Positions 35,043-45,527 are shown, counted from the stretch's first letter. The stretch is 64,000 nucleotides of DNA from Candidatus Ribeiella danica (GCA_016717335.1 JADKFS010000001.1:1426001-1490000), one strand, 5' to 3'. Notes: a model not told the origin generated them from the sequence alone. Program-made: numbers and translations.

Positions 35043-36695
35043 ATGCCAGACAGCCACGAAGCCGAGGTGTTCTCCTGCCCAAGCTGCGGCTCCGCGATTG
35101 CGATGGAGGGCGAGCGCGGTGCCTGTGTCTACTGCGGCGCGGCGATCGAGCGTCCGAGCGGGGTCGCGCGCATGCTGGGCGCAAGCTCGCCCGGCGGGTC
35201 GCTCACGAAGCCGATCCCGCGCGCGGTGCGGGCGGGTGCGCCGCAGCGCGGCGCGAGCGCCCGGCTGGTGGTCGCGCTGGTGCTGATCGCGGCGCTGGCA
35301 GGCTTCGGCGTGGGACGTGCACTGCCCTCCCGAACTGTGGCGGCGCCGACCGCCGGCCCGGGCGCGGCCCCGACGATCGCGCCGAGCAGCCCGCAGGCCG
35401 AGGTCGCCCCGATCAGCGCCGGCTCGGTCTCCGACCTGGCGGCCGTGCTGCCGCGCGACGGACCGGGCGGCGACCTGATCGTCTACGCGTACCACAGCGG
35501 CAGCAACGGCTCCTCGTTCTACACGGTGGCGCGGATCGACGGCCAGACCCGGGCCGCCCGCTGGCAGAGCCCGGCGCTGAGCAAGGATGCCACCCGCGGC
35601 ACGCTGGTCGCCAGTCGGGACACGCTCTACCTGACCGACCAGGACAAGCTGCTGGCGCTGCGCCTGAGCGACGGCGCGCCGGCCTGGCAGGTCACGCTGG
35701 ACGTCGAGCCGCCGAACGGCTGCGAGGAGTGCCTGCGCGTGGGCGGCGACCGCGTGGTGGTGCTGGAGAAGAACGGCGGGCTGCAGGCCTTCGACGCGCA
35801 GAGCGGGCAGCGCGCCTGGAGCACGCGGCTGGCGGACCAGCCGCGCACGCTGCCACTGGTCGGCGAGCGGCTGGTGACGATCCAGCCGAGCCAGGACAAG
35901 GACGGCCAGCTGCTGAGCTTCCTGAGCATGGCCGGCGGCAAGGCCACACTGCAGCTCGACCCGCACTGCCCGCGCGCGCAGGGCTCGACCGACGACGAGC
36001 GCCCCGAGCCGTACTCGCCGTTTCTGTTCAGCGCAGACGGTTCGGCGATGTACACGATCTACGGCTTCTTCAAGCAGTGCGCGCAGGCATGGGACCTGGC
36101 CACCGGCAAGGTGCGCTGGCAGGTGCCGATCGACGATCGCCTCGCGCCGGGGAGCTGGTCGCAGGGCAGCGCGCTCCTGACCGAGCAGGCGCTGTTCGCC
36201 GGCAACGGCCAGCTGCTCTGGTCGATCGACACGGCCGACGGAAAGGTGCGCATCCTGGACGACGACAAGGAGTACAACCTGACGCCGCTGGCCGAGCGGA
36301 GCGGCATGCTGATCGCGCTGGCCTCGCCGAACTGGGACTCGCAGCGCCAGATCTTGTGGGGGCTGGACGCCAAGACCGGCGAGCGGCACTGGCAGTACAA
36401 GCTGCAGGGCCACACCTGGCTCGGGCAGAGCTCCTCGGGCGACTGGGAGGCGCAGCTGACGCCGAAGGGGCTGGTGGTGCTGCAGGTGCTGCGCGACGAG
36501 GCGCGGCTGGTCGTCGAGACGCTGGACCCGCGCACAGGCACGAGCGCCGGCCGCCAGGAGAGCGAGCTGACTGACATGCACATGCCTGGCCTGCGCCGGA
36601 GCCTCTGGGGCGAGGACACCGCCTGGCTGGAGATCGACAGCGACATCTTCGCGGTCGATCTGGCGAGCGGCAAGATTATGTATCATCTGGAGTAG
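35043..36695 (+). CDS. Zinc-ribbon, membrane-anchored PQQ-type beta-propeller protein
   Basis: A 550-residue protein. Start ATG 35043 is set by AGAGGAG. Cys12/Cys15 and Cys28/Cys31 form a cytoplasmic zinc ribbon (CPSCG and CVYCG). One membrane helix follows at about 74-93 (RLVVALVLIAALAGFGVGRA), then a Pro/Ala linker. The rest has PQQ-like repeats of the type GAPAWQVTL, QRAWSTRL, KVRWQVP and ERHWQYKL, each with the tryptophan-docking pattern. The propeller should sit outside the membrane, the ribbon inside. No PQQ-dehydrogenase residues are evident, so it is more likely a scaffold or sensor than an enzyme. Confidence 0.75.
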   Translation: MPDSHEAEVFSCPSCGSAIAMEGERGACVYCGAAIERPSGVARMLGASSPGGSLTKPIPRAVRAGAPQRGASARLVVALVLIAALAGFGVGRALPSRTVAAPTAGPGAAPTIAPSSPQAEVAPISAGSVSDLAAVLPRDGPGGDLIVYAYHSGSNGSSFYTVARIDGQTRAARWQSPALSKDATRGTLVASRDTLYLTDQDKLLALRLSDGAPAWQVTLDVEPPNGCEECLRVGGDRVVVLEKNGGLQAFDAQSGQRAWSTRLADQPRTLPLVGERLVTIQPSQDKDGQLLSFLSMAGGKATLQLDPHCPRAQGSTDDERPEPYSPFLFSADGSAMYTIYGFFKQCAQAWDLATGKVRWQVPIDDRLAPGSWSQGSALLTEQALFAGNGQLLWSIDTADGKVRILDDDKEYNLTPLAERSGMLIALASPNWDSQRQILWGLDAKTGERHWQYKLQGHTWLGQSSSGDWEAQLTPKGLVVLQVLRDEARLVVETLDPRTGTSAGRQESELTDMHMPGLRRSLWGEDTAWLEIDSDIFAVDLASGKIMYHLE

Positions 36696-36713
36696 GGCCG
36701 GCTGGCGCTCTTC

Positions 36714-36830
36714 GCCCTCACCCCCTACCCCCTCTCCCGTGTTCGGGAGAGGGGGGATTCATTGCTGGCCGCGGGGTTTCGGCTCCGCCGAAACCCCGCG
36801 GCCAATCAATATTTGCCCCTGTCCCAGGCA
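36714..36830. repeat. GC-rich compound hairpin element between convergent genes
   Basis: A C-rich start, a small hairpin (CCTCTCCCG with CGGGAGAGG), then an 18-bp perfect stem at 36766-36783 with 36787-36804 and loop TCC, and a C-rich end. The stem core GGGGTTTCGGC is shared with the copy at 57595, but the outer stem bases differ and stay paired. Confidence 0.75.
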
Positions 36831-36839
36831 GCCCCAATT

Positions 36840-38762
36840 TCACGCAGGCAGGCGCGCGCGCTCGATGTACTCGAGGCTCTGGTGGCGAAAGTAGGTGTTG
36901 TACAGCTCGGCGTAGTGGCCGCCGCGCGCCAGCAACAGATCGTGGTCGCCCTGCTCGATGATCCGGCCGTCGCGCAGGACGATGATCCGGTCGGCGTGGC
37001 GCACGGTCGAGAGACGATGGGCGATCACGATCGCGGTGCGGTCGCGCAGCACCAGGTCGAGCCCCTCCTGGATCAGCGCCTCGGTCAGCGGGTCGATGCT
37101 GGCGGTCGCCTCGTCGAGGATGACGATCGCGGGGTCCTGCAGCAGCACGCGCGCCAGCGCGACGATCTGGCGCTGGCCCATCGAGAGGCTGGCCCCGCGC
37201 TCGCCAACCGGGGTGGCCAGCCCGCTCGGCAGGCTGGCGATCCAGTCGCCGCCGCCGACCTGCCGGGCCACCTCGGCCACCTCCGCGTCGGTCGCGTCGG
37301 GCCGGCCGTAGCGGATGTTCTCGAACACACTGCCGTCGAACAGGAACGGCGACTGCGTGACAATGCCCAGCCGGGCGCGGTAGGCCGCCAGGTCGAGCGC
37401 GCGGATGTCGTGGCCGTCGATCAGGATGCGGCCGTCCTGGAACTCGTAGAAGCGCGCGATCAGCTTGCCGATCGACGACTTGCCCGCGCCGGTGTGGCCG
37501 ACTAGCGCGAGCGTCTCGCCAGCGTGGATGGTCAGCGAGAAGTCCTCTAGGACGAACGACGAACGACGAACGACGAACGACGAATCCCCCGCTCCATCTT
37601 CCACGACGACGGATGAATCGACCGCTGCAGCGCCGTCTCCCTCGGTTGGTCGTTGGTCGTTGGTCGTTGGTCGATCATCATAGCTAAAGTCGACGTGCTC
37701 GAACGTGATCCGCCCCTGCAGGTGCGCGACCGACTCGTCGGCGGTCTGGACGACACGCGGCTCGGCGTCGATCAGCGCGAACACGCGCTCGCCAGCCGCC
37801 AGGCCGATCTGGAACTGGCTCCAGAACGAGGCGATGCTGGTGAGCGGGAACCAGAACAGCGCCAGGCCCTGGATGAACAGGAACCACTGGCCGGCGCTGA
37901 GCCCGCCCTGGCGGACGGTCAGGCCGCCGAAGTAGACCAGCGCGGCGGTGCCGATCCCGGCGATGATGTTCAGCACCGGGAAGATGCTGCTGAACACGAA
38001 GCGCGTGCGGCGCGTGACCAGGAACGAGGCCTCGTTGACGCCCAGGAACTCGTCGTAGATCGACTGCTCGCGCCGGAACGCCTTGGCGACGCCAATGCCG
38101 CTGATGGTCTCCTGGATGTGCGAGCTGACGCTCGCGCTGATCCGGCGCGACTCGGTGATCGTGCGGCGCGCCAGCGCGCGAAACGCCAGCGCGGCGGCGA
38201 CGATGAACGGCGCCAGGACCAGCAGGATCAGCGTCAGGCGCGCGCTGACGTAGAACAGGTAGCCGAGCAGCAGCACGATCAGCAGCAGCCGGCTGAGCAG
38301 GTCCATCGTGAGCGTGATCACCTGCGAGAACGCCTGCGTGTCCGAGTTGACGCGGCTGACGATCTTGCCGGATGGAAAGGCGTCGTAGAACGACAGGTCG
38401 CGCCGCAGCACCGCGTCGAAGGCATCCTCGCGCAGCTTGAGCACCACGTCGCCGACTGCCTCGCTCGATCGCGACTGCCGCAGCATGTTGAGCCCCCAGG
38501 AGGCGGCGCCCATCAGCATGATCGCCAGCGCGATCGGCGCCAGGCTGCCGGTGGCCGGCCCCTGCTGGAGCCGGTCGAGGCCGCGCGAGATCACAATCGG
38601 CACGCCGGTGTCGACCAGCGAGGTCAGCACGACGGTCACCGCGACGAGCAGCATCTTGCGGGCCTGCGGCCGGAAGTAGCCCAGGATGCGCTCGAGCAGC
38701 TGGCGGTCGGTGTAGGTCCGGTCATACGCCTCGGGGTCGAGGCCGTCCATGAGAAAGCCCAT
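36840..38762 (-). CDS. Heterodimeric ABC exporter subunit with canonical Walker B and altered signature
   Basis: A 640-residue type IV exporter half: six membrane segments (about 30-325), then a nucleotide-binding domain with Walker A GHTGAGKSSIG, signature LSMGQRQ (consensus LSGGQ), Walker B IVILDEATASID and switch His in IVIAHRLS. With the downstream partner (stop-to-start distance about 107 bases) it should form a heterodimer. The altered signature would pair with the partner's altered Walker B, giving one impaired ATP site as in BmrCD and TM287/288. About 35-40 extra residues follow the A-loop SYDDRP. These are encoded by a heptamer-array element (37551-37673) spelling RPTTNDQ and SSFVVRR repeats. 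GGAGGAG precedes ATG 38762. Substrate unknown. Confidence 0.9.
   Translation of the reverse strand: MGFLMDGLDPEAYDRTYTDRQLLERILGYFRPQARKMLLVAVTVVLTSLVDTGVPIVISRGLDRLQQGPATGSLAPIALAIMLMGAASWGLNMLRQSRSSEAVGDVVLKLREDAFDAVLRRDLSFYDAFPSGKIVSRVNSDTQAFSQVITLTMDLLSRLLLIVLLLGYLFYVSARLTLILLVLAPFIVAAALAFRALARRTITESRRISASVSSHIQETISGIGVAKAFRREQSIYDEFLGVNEASFLVTRRTRFVFSSIFPVLNIIAGIGTAALVYFGGLTVRQGGLSAGQWFLFIQGLALFWFPLTSIASFWSQFQIGLAAGERVFALIDAEPRVVQTADESVAHLQGRITFEHVDFSYDDRPTTNDQRPTEGDGAAAVDSSVVVEDGAGDSSFVVRRSSFVLEDFSLTIHAGETLALVGHTGAGKSSIGKLIARFYEFQDGRILIDGHDIRALDLAAYRARLGIVTQSPFLFDGSVFENIRYGRPDATDAEVAEVARQVGGGDWIASLPSGLATPVGERGASLSMGQRQIVALARVLLQDPAIVILDEATASIDPLTEALIQEGLDLVLRDRTAIVIAHRLSTVRHADRIIVLRDGRIIEQGDHDLLLARGGHYAELYNTYFRHQSLEYIERARLPA
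37551..37673. repeat. Heptamer-array hairpin inserted in frame in the ABC gene
   Basis: The left arm 37551-37584 is about five copies of CGAACGA-phase heptamers (GACGAAC). The right arm 37643-37673 is four copies of TTGGTCG. The arms are complementary except for one base per heptamer. No stop is introduced. Since 7 x 3 = 21, the arrays encode heptapeptide repeats. Confidence 0.9.
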
Positions 38763-38779
38763 CGCTCCTCCAAACCATT

Positions 38780-38866
38780 GACAAGGTGAGGCGGTGAGGG
38801 GGTGACACGGCGAAGGAGGGTTGACCTTGTCACCTTGTCACCGTGTCACCGTGTCGCCGTGTCACA
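38780..38866. repeat. Octamer-array hairpin between the two ABC genes
   Basis: The left arm 38780-38813 (GACAAGGTGAGGCGGTGAGG and onward) faces the right arm 38823-38866 of CACCGTGT and CACCTTGT units; the arms are near-complementary. It fills the 107-base gap between the exporter genes and may affect the stability of the shared transcript. Confidence 0.8.
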
Positions 38867-38869
38867 ATC

Positions 38870-40765
38870 TCAGGCGGCCTGCAGCTCCGCGGCCTGCTCC
38901 AGCGGCGGCAGCTCGACATCATATCTTGCGAAGATCCGGCGGTAGTGCGGCGAGCGGCGCAGCAGATCCGCGTGGGTGCCGCCGGCGACCAGCCGGCCCT
39001 GGTCGAGCACGAGGATGTGGTCGGCCCAGCGGATCTGCGCCAGCCGGTGGGTGATCAGCAGCGTAGTGCGGCCCTGCTGGGCGCGCCGGATGGCCTGCTG
39101 GATCTGGTCCTCGGTGGCGCTGTCGATCGCCGAGGTCGAGTCGTCCAGGATCAGGATGCGCGGGTTGTTCAGGAACGCGCGCGCCAGGGCGATCCGCTGG
39201 CGCTGGCCGCCCGAGAGCGTCACGCCGCGCTCGCCGACCGTGGTGTCGTAGCCGTCGGGGAAGCCCATGATGAACTCGTGGGCCTGGGCCTCCTTGGCGG
39301 CCCGCTCGATCTGCTCCTGGGTGGCGCCCGGCGCGCCGAAGGCGATATTCTCGCTGAGCGTGCGCGAGAACAGGAACACGTCCTGCTCGATCTTGGCGAT
39401 CTGCGAGCGCAGCGAGTGCAGGCTCCACTCGCGCACGTCCACGCCGTCGATCAGCACGCGGCCGGCGGTCGCGTCGTAGGTGCGGTTCACGAGCTGGGTC
39501 AGGGCGCTCTTGCCCGAGCCGGTCTGCCCGACGATCGCGATCGTCTGGCCCGGCCTCGCGGCGAAGCTGATGTCGTTCAAGACCAAGGACGAACGACCAA
39601 GGACCAAAGCCGATTCAGCCGGATCATCATGGATCCGGCTCGCAGGCTGACTATTTGGTCTTTGGTCTTTGGTCTTTGGTCTCTCGTCGTCATAGCCGAA
39701 GCTCACGTTCTCGAACACGATCTCGCCGGCGATCGGCCGGGCCACCCCGCCGGCGTTCTCGTCCAGGTGGGTCTTGGCGCGGATGATCTCGAGGATGCGC
39801 TCGGCGCTGGCGATGCCGGACTGGACGACCGAGAACGAGAAGACCGAGATAAAGGTCGGGAAGCGCAGCAGGTTCATCAGCCCGACCGCGCCGATCACCT
39901 CGGCGATGCCGATGCGGCCCTGCTGGTAGAGGAACAGCGCGTGCAGCAGCAGCAGCCCGAGCGCGAAGCCGTAGACCAGCAGCGGCAGGTAGCGCGCCTC
40001 GATGTAGCCCTGCTTGACGAAGTAGTCGCGGAACAGACGCGCGCTGGCGCGGTAGCGCCGCCGCTCGGCCAGCTCCTGGGCGCTGGCCTTGACCACCTCG
40101 ATCCCGGCGATCGTCTCCTCCAGGCCGGCGTTGAGCCTGCCGAACTGGTCGCGCTGCTGGCGCGAGACCGGGCTCAGCCGGCGCATGTAGCGCCGCACCA
40201 GGATGACGTAGCTCACGACGAAGGCGAGCGGGACGATCAGCAACTCCAGGCGCAGCGCGGCCATGTAGACCAGCGGCACGATGATGCCCATCATCATCTC
40301 GAACGACAGGCTGGCGCCGGGGACGAGCATCCCGCTCAGCTGGCCGACGTCGTCGGTCGCGCGGGCCATGATGTCGCCGACGCGCTGGCGGTCGTGGAAC
40401 GCCTGGCTCTTGCCGAGCAGGCTGGCGTACAGCTCCTCGCGCGCGTCGGCGGCGATCTTGGCGGCGACGTGCTCGGCCGCCAGGCTGCCGCTGAGCATCG
40501 AGATGCCGTCGGTCAGCAGCAGCGCCAGGATCGTCAGCGCGATCGTCAGCAGCCCGCGCGGCGAGGTTGGGCGCAGGATCTCCTCGGCGGCCAGGCCGAT
40601 CATGACCGGCGCGCGCGCGTAGACCAGCCAGGCCAGCGTGTAGCAGGCCAGCATGATAAAGACGAACAGCTTGTAGTGCGCGAGATGCGAGATGGTCCAG
40701 CGCACCGGGCCGCGCTGGTCGTAGCGGCGCGCATCCCTGACGCTAAACTCGGTCTTGTTGGACAC
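38870..40765 (-). CDS. Heterodimeric ABC exporter subunit with degenerate Walker B
   Basis: A 631-residue exporter half. GTG 40765 is preferred over a TTG at 40807 because GGAGG lies four bases before it. Six membrane segments are followed by a nucleotide-binding domain with Walker A GQTGSGKSAL, signature LSGGQRQ (canonical), Walker B ILILDDSTSAID, where Asp replaces the catalytic Glu, and His in LLITHRLA. This complements the other subunit's altered signature, as in known heterodimeric exporters. About 38 additional residues lie just after the A-loop GYDDERP, encoded by a heptamer element (39581-39682) at the same place as in the partner gene. It is first in the two-gene unit. Confidence 0.9.
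   Translation of the reverse strand: MSNKTEFSVRDARRYDQRGPVRWTISHLAHYKLFVFIMLACYTLAWLVYARAPVMIGLAAEEILRPTSPRGLLTIALTILALLLTDGISMLSGSLAAEHVAAKIAADAREELYASLLGKSQAFHDRQRVGDIMARATDDVGQLSGMLVPGASLSFEMMMGIIVPLVYMAALRLELLIVPLAFVVSYVILVRRYMRRLSPVSRQQRDQFGRLNAGLEETIAGIEVVKASAQELAERRRYRASARLFRDYFVKQGYIEARYLPLLVYGFALGLLLLHALFLYQQGRIGIAEVIGAVGLMNLLRFPTFISVFSFSVVQSGIASAERILEIIRAKTHLDENAGGVARPIAGEIVFENVSFGYDDERPKTKDQRPNSQPASRIHDDPAESALVLGRSSLVLNDISFAARPGQTIAIVGQTGSGKSALTQLVNRTYDATAGRVLIDGVDVREWSLHSLRSQIAKIEQDVFLFSRTLSENIAFGAPGATQEQIERAAKEAQAHEFIMGFPDGYDTTVGERGVTLSGGQRQRIALARAFLNNPRILILDDSTSAIDSATEDQIQQAIRRAQQGRTTLLITHRLAQIRWADHILVLDQGRLVAGGTHADLLRRSPHYRRIFARYDVELPPLEQAAELQAA
39581..39682. repeat. Heptamer-array hairpin inserted in frame in the second ABC gene
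   Basis: The left arm 39581-39609 has GACCAAG, GACGAAC, GACCAAG and GACCAAA units. The right arm 39654-39682 is four TTTGGTC-phase units. An inner palindrome CCGGATC/GATCCGG lies between them. The encoded peptide contains RPKTKDQ and LVLGRSS repeats, with no stop codon. Confidence 0.9.
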
Positions 40766-40876
40766 ACATCCTCCGTGGCACAGGAACAGGCAGATCGGCC
40801 ATAACAACGGATGTTCGCATCATACCATTGATACGCCGATCGGGCACCCTTCGGAAGGCTGATACTTGGTGGGGCG

Positions 40877-41090
<214 letters not shown>

Positions 41091-41105
41091 GCGGGGTTCG
41101 CACAG

Positions 41106-42908
41106 CTAGCCGAGCGCCTCAAGCTCATCCAGCAGCTGGTCGAACGTATCCATCGCCGCCTGGATCGGCTGCGGGGTGGTCATATCGACGCCGGCGTCGC
41201 GCAGCAGGTCGATCGAGGGGCGCGAGGCGCCGCTGCTGAGGAAGCGCAGGTACCGATCGACCGCGGGCTGGCCCTGCGCGATAATCTGGCGGCTAAGCGC
41301 CAGCGCCGCCGAGAGGCCCGTCGCGTACTGGTAGACGTAGAAGTCGTAGTAGAAGTGCGGGATGCGCGACCACTCGAACGCGATCTCGTCGTCGAGCGTG
41401 ACGCCGGGGCCATGGTAGCGCTTGACCAGCTCGTAGTACAGCTTGCTGAGCATGTCGGCGGTCAGCGGCTCGCCGGCCTCGCTGCGCTGGTGGATGTCCA
41501 GCTCGAACTCGGCGAACATCGTCTGGCGAACGATCGTCGTGCGGATGTCTTCGAGCTGCTGGATGATCAGCTGCTTGCGCAGCATCGGGTCGTCGCGGGT
41601 CTTGAGCAGGTAGTCGGTCAGCAGCGCCTCGTTGAGCGTCGAGGCCACTTCGGCGACGAAGATCGTGTAGCGGCCGTAGACGAACGGCTGGCTGCGGCGG
41701 GTGAAGAACGAGTGCATCGAGTGGCCCAGCTCGTGCGCCAGCGTGAACATGTCGTTCAGCCGATCCTGGTAGTTGAGCAGGATGAACGGCGCGGTCGAGT
41801 AGGCGCCGCCGCTGTAGGCCCCGCTGCGCTTGCCGACGTTCTCGTAGACGTCGAGCCAGCGGCTGCGGAAGGCCGTGCCGAGCGCATCGGCGTACTCGGC
41901 GCCGAGCGGCGCGAATGCCGCCTGCACGGTGGCGGTCGCCTCGGCGTAGGGCACTGTCACGTCGGCCTGCGGAACCAGCGGCGCGTACAGATCGTAGACC
42001 CGCAGCTCGTCCAGCCCCAGGATGCGCTGGCGCACGCCCATGTAGCGGTGCACCCGCGGCAGGCTGTCGTTGATCGTCGAGATCAGGTTGTGGTAGACAT
42101 CCGCCGGGATGTCGCGCGGGTCGAGCGCGGCCTCGAGCGACGAGGCGTAGCCGCGCACGCGCGCGTTGAGCGCGTGGCTGCGGATCTCGGCGGCCAGCGT
42201 GGTGCCGAGCGTGTTGCGGATGCCCTGGTAGGAGCTGTAGTAGCCCTTGAAGGCATCCCGGCGCACCCGCCGGTCCTTGCTCTCCATCAGGCGGCCATAG
42301 CGCGCGTGCGAGAGCTGGAGCGGCTGGCCCTGCTCGTCCTCGATCGTCGGGAACGTCAGGTCGGCGTTCGTGAGGATGCCGAAGATCTCGCTCGGCGCGC
42401 GGGTGACGTCGCCGAACTGGGCCAGGATGTTCTCGACTTCAGCCGAGCGGACGTGGGCGCGCTGGCGGTTCAGCTCCTCCAACTCGTAGGCGTAGACCTG
42501 GAGCTGCGGGTCCTGCGCGAGCCAGCCCGCGATCGTCTCCTGCGGGACCGCCAGGATCTCCGGCTCGACAAAGGCCAGCGCCGCGCCGATCCGCGCCATC
42601 AGCGAGCCGGCGCGCTCGTCCAGCGCCTGGCCGGCCGGGTTGGTGCTGTCGGTGTCTTTCAGCAGGCTGGCGTAGACATAGAGCTGGTGCAGCGTCTGTG
42701 AGATGTTGTCGCGCAGCGTGAGCGCCCGCAGCAGCTCGGCCGGCCCCTGGCCGATCGTCCCTTGTACCGCGGCGACGTCGGGCAGCAGGCCCTCGATCCG
42801 CGCCACGTCGCGCTCCCAGGCCTCGGCGTCGGTATAGATCGTGGTGAGATCCCAGGTGTATTCTGCCGGAGCCTCGTCGCGGCGCGGCACTTTTCGCGTT
42901 TCGGTCAT
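41106..42908 (-). CDS. pepF: Oligoendopeptidase F (M3 metallopeptidase)
   Basis: A 600-residue cytoplasmic peptidase of normal PepF length. The zinc site is AHELGHSMH at about residue 390, with the third ligand Glu in VAEVASTLNEALL. The helical N-terminal half (EYTWDLTTIYTDAEAWERDV onward) covers the active-site channel. It cleaves short peptides. The start at ATG 42908 is preceded by GAGGG. The promoter is probably the minus-strand TGGTACAAT near 43000. It is a single gene, divergent from ligA. Confidence 0.95.
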   Translation of the reverse strand: MTETRKVPRRDEAPAEYTWDLTTIYTDAEAWERDVARIEGLLPDVAAVQGTIGQGPAELLRALTLRDNISQTLHQLYVYASLLKDTDSTNPAGQALDERAGSLMARIGAALAFVEPEILAVPQETIAGWLAQDPQLQVYAYELEELNRQRAHVRSAEVENILAQFGDVTRAPSEIFGILTNADLTFPTIEDEQGQPLQLSHARYGRLMESKDRRVRRDAFKGYYSSYQGIRNTLGTTLAAEIRSHALNARVRGYASSLEAALDPRDIPADVYHNLISTINDSLPRVHRYMGVRQRILGLDELRVYDLYAPLVPQADVTVPYAEATATVQAAFAPLGAEYADALGTAFRSRWLDVYENVGKRSGAYSGGAYSTAPFILLNYQDRLNDMFTLAHELGHSMHSFFTRRSQPFVYGRYTIFVAEVASTLNEALLTDYLLKTRDDPMLRKQLIIQQLEDIRTTIVRQTMFAEFELDIHQRSEAGEPLTADMLSKLYYELVKRYHGPGVTLDDEIAFEWSRIPHFYYDFYVYQYATGLSAALALSRQIIAQGQPAVDRYLRFLSSGASRPSIDLLRDAGVDMTTPQPIQAAMDTFDQLLDELEALG

Positions 42909-42998
42909 TCTGCCCTCCCTCTATAGCGGAGCGATCGTCCACCCTGAATGGCGAGCGCGCGGGCGGCACAGGCCGCTTGGGTCCGCGCGTCGGCCGAA

Positions 42999-43007
42999 AT
43001 TGTACCA
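42999..43007 (-). promoter_or_regulatory. Extended -10 promoter of pepF
   Basis: The minus strand reads TGGTACAAT about 90 bases before the pepF ATG. Its right flank (TTCGGCCGA) closely resembles that of the box at 2467-2475. Confidence 0.45.
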
Positions 43008-43086
43008 CAGGAAGGCCGGGCGCTGCTGTCGTTATCGATCCCGGGCAGGCGCGAAGCCCAGGATGCCCACAGCCCGCTGGATCGCG

Positions 43087-43092
43087 TATAAT
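43087..43092 (+). promoter_or_regulatory. -10 box (TATAAT) upstream of ligA
   Basis: A consensus TATAAT in GCGTATAATACC lies 130 bases before the ligA ATG. The small repeat element 43114-43205 would be in the leader. No good -35 is seen. The minus strand reads TGGTATTAT at the same place, so it could also fire toward pepF. Confidence 0.45.
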
Positions 43093-43113
43093 ACCAGCCG
43101 CGCAGTTTCTATG

Positions 43114-43205
43114 TAGCGCGCGCTGAAAACGAACGTTTTGGTGGGGTTTTAGGGAGGGCTTCGCCCTCCCCAAGCCCCGCCCCTTTAGCTATGCAGCGCG
43201 CTGTA
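43114..43205 (+). repeat. Small MITE-like element, copy 1
   Basis: A roughly 92-base element with ends rich in CAGCGCGCT, an inner GAGGGCTTCGCCCTC hairpin and the block GAAAACGAACGTTTTGG. A copy in the opposite orientation lies at 59987-60069. Both sit within about 25 bases upstream of a start codon (ligA here, the MacB ATPase there). No ORF is inside. Confidence 0.75.
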
Positions 43206-43222
43206 GAGTATGGAGCTGACCT

Positions 43223-43819
43223 ATGTCGTCTGCCGACCCGGCCCAGCGCATCGCCGAGCTGCGCGAGCAGCTGCGCTACCATAACTATCGCTACTACGTC
43301 CTCGACGACCCGCTCGTCGGCGATGCCGAGTACGACGCGCTGATGCGCGAGCTGCGGGCGCTCGAGCAGGACCACCCCGAGCTGGTGACGCCCGACTCGC
43401 CGACCCGGCGCGTCGGCGCGGCGCCCTCCGAGAAGTTCGTCAAGGTGCGCCACCCGGTCCCGATGCTCTCGCTCGGCAACGCCTTCGACGAGGGCGACCT
43501 ACACGCCTGGCGCGACCGCGTCGCCCGGCTGCTCGGCGCTGAGGCGGCGGTGACCTACGTGGTCGAGCCCAAGATCGACGGCCTGGCGATCGCGCTGACC
43601 TACGAGCACGGCCGGCTCGTCCGCGGCGCGACCCGCGGCGATGGCGAGACCGGCGAGGATGTGACGGCGAATCTGCGGACGATCCCTTCCATTCCGCTCA
43701 CCCTGCGCGAACCGACCAAAGACCAAAGACCAAAGACCAAAGGCGACGAAAGCTTCACCGCAGCAATGGGCCCCTGGTCCCACGTCCCACGTCCCAAGTT
43801 CCATCGAGGTCAGGGGTGA
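43223..43819 (+). CDS. ligA: NAD-dependent DNA ligase, N-terminal fragment of a disrupted gene
   Basis: The first 160 or so of 198 residues match LigA: the NAD-binding domain Ia (LREQLRYHNYRYYVLDDPLV, GDAEYDALMRELRALE), then the adenylation domain with catalytic lysine in VVEPKIDGLAIAL. After SIPLTLREP the sequence turns into heptamer-encoded residues (TKDQRPKTK) and stops at 43819. The rest of LigA continues in another frame from about 43802, shifted by one base. DNA ligase A is normally essential, so this is a pseudogene with a second ligase elsewhere, a gene split into two cooperating parts, or a sequencing indel in a repetitive stretch. Confidence 0.8.
   Translation: MSSADPAQRIAELREQLRYHNYRYYVLDDPLVGDAEYDALMRELRALEQDHPELVTPDSPTRRVGAAPSEKFVKVRHPVPMLSLGNAFDEGDLHAWRDRVARLLGAEAAVTYVVEPKIDGLAIALTYEHGRLVRGATRGDGETGEDVTANLRTIPSIPLTLREPTKDQRPKTKGDESFTAAMGPWSHVPRPKFHRGQG
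43711..43802. repeat. Heptamer-array insert inside ligA
   Basis: Four exact GACCAAA units (43714-43741) are followed, after about 30 bases, by CGTCCCA-type heptamers (43774-43802). The first array uses the same heptamer and the same reading cycle (TKDQRPK) as the element in the second ABC gene. It separates the two frames of ligA. Confidence 0.85.
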
Positions 43820-43826
43820 AATCTAC

Positions 43827-45413
<1,587 letters not shown>

Positions 45414-45424
45414 CACCGATGCTT

Positions 45425-45527
45425 TTTTAACAACCCCCTGGCCCCGCCTCTGGCAAGGGCAGGGGTGAATAGTGGCTCAAGGATCCCCCGCTCCCGCGGC
45501 GACGGGAGAGAGGGGCGGGGGCGTGAG
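45425..45527. repeat. GC-rich element between ligA and folK
   Basis: A shorter copy of the C-rich/G-rich family: CCCCTGGCCCCGCCTCTGGC with GGCAGGGG near its start, and CCCGCTCCCGCGGCGACGGGAG later. It occupies most of the 154-base gap to the folK promoter. Confidence 0.5.
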
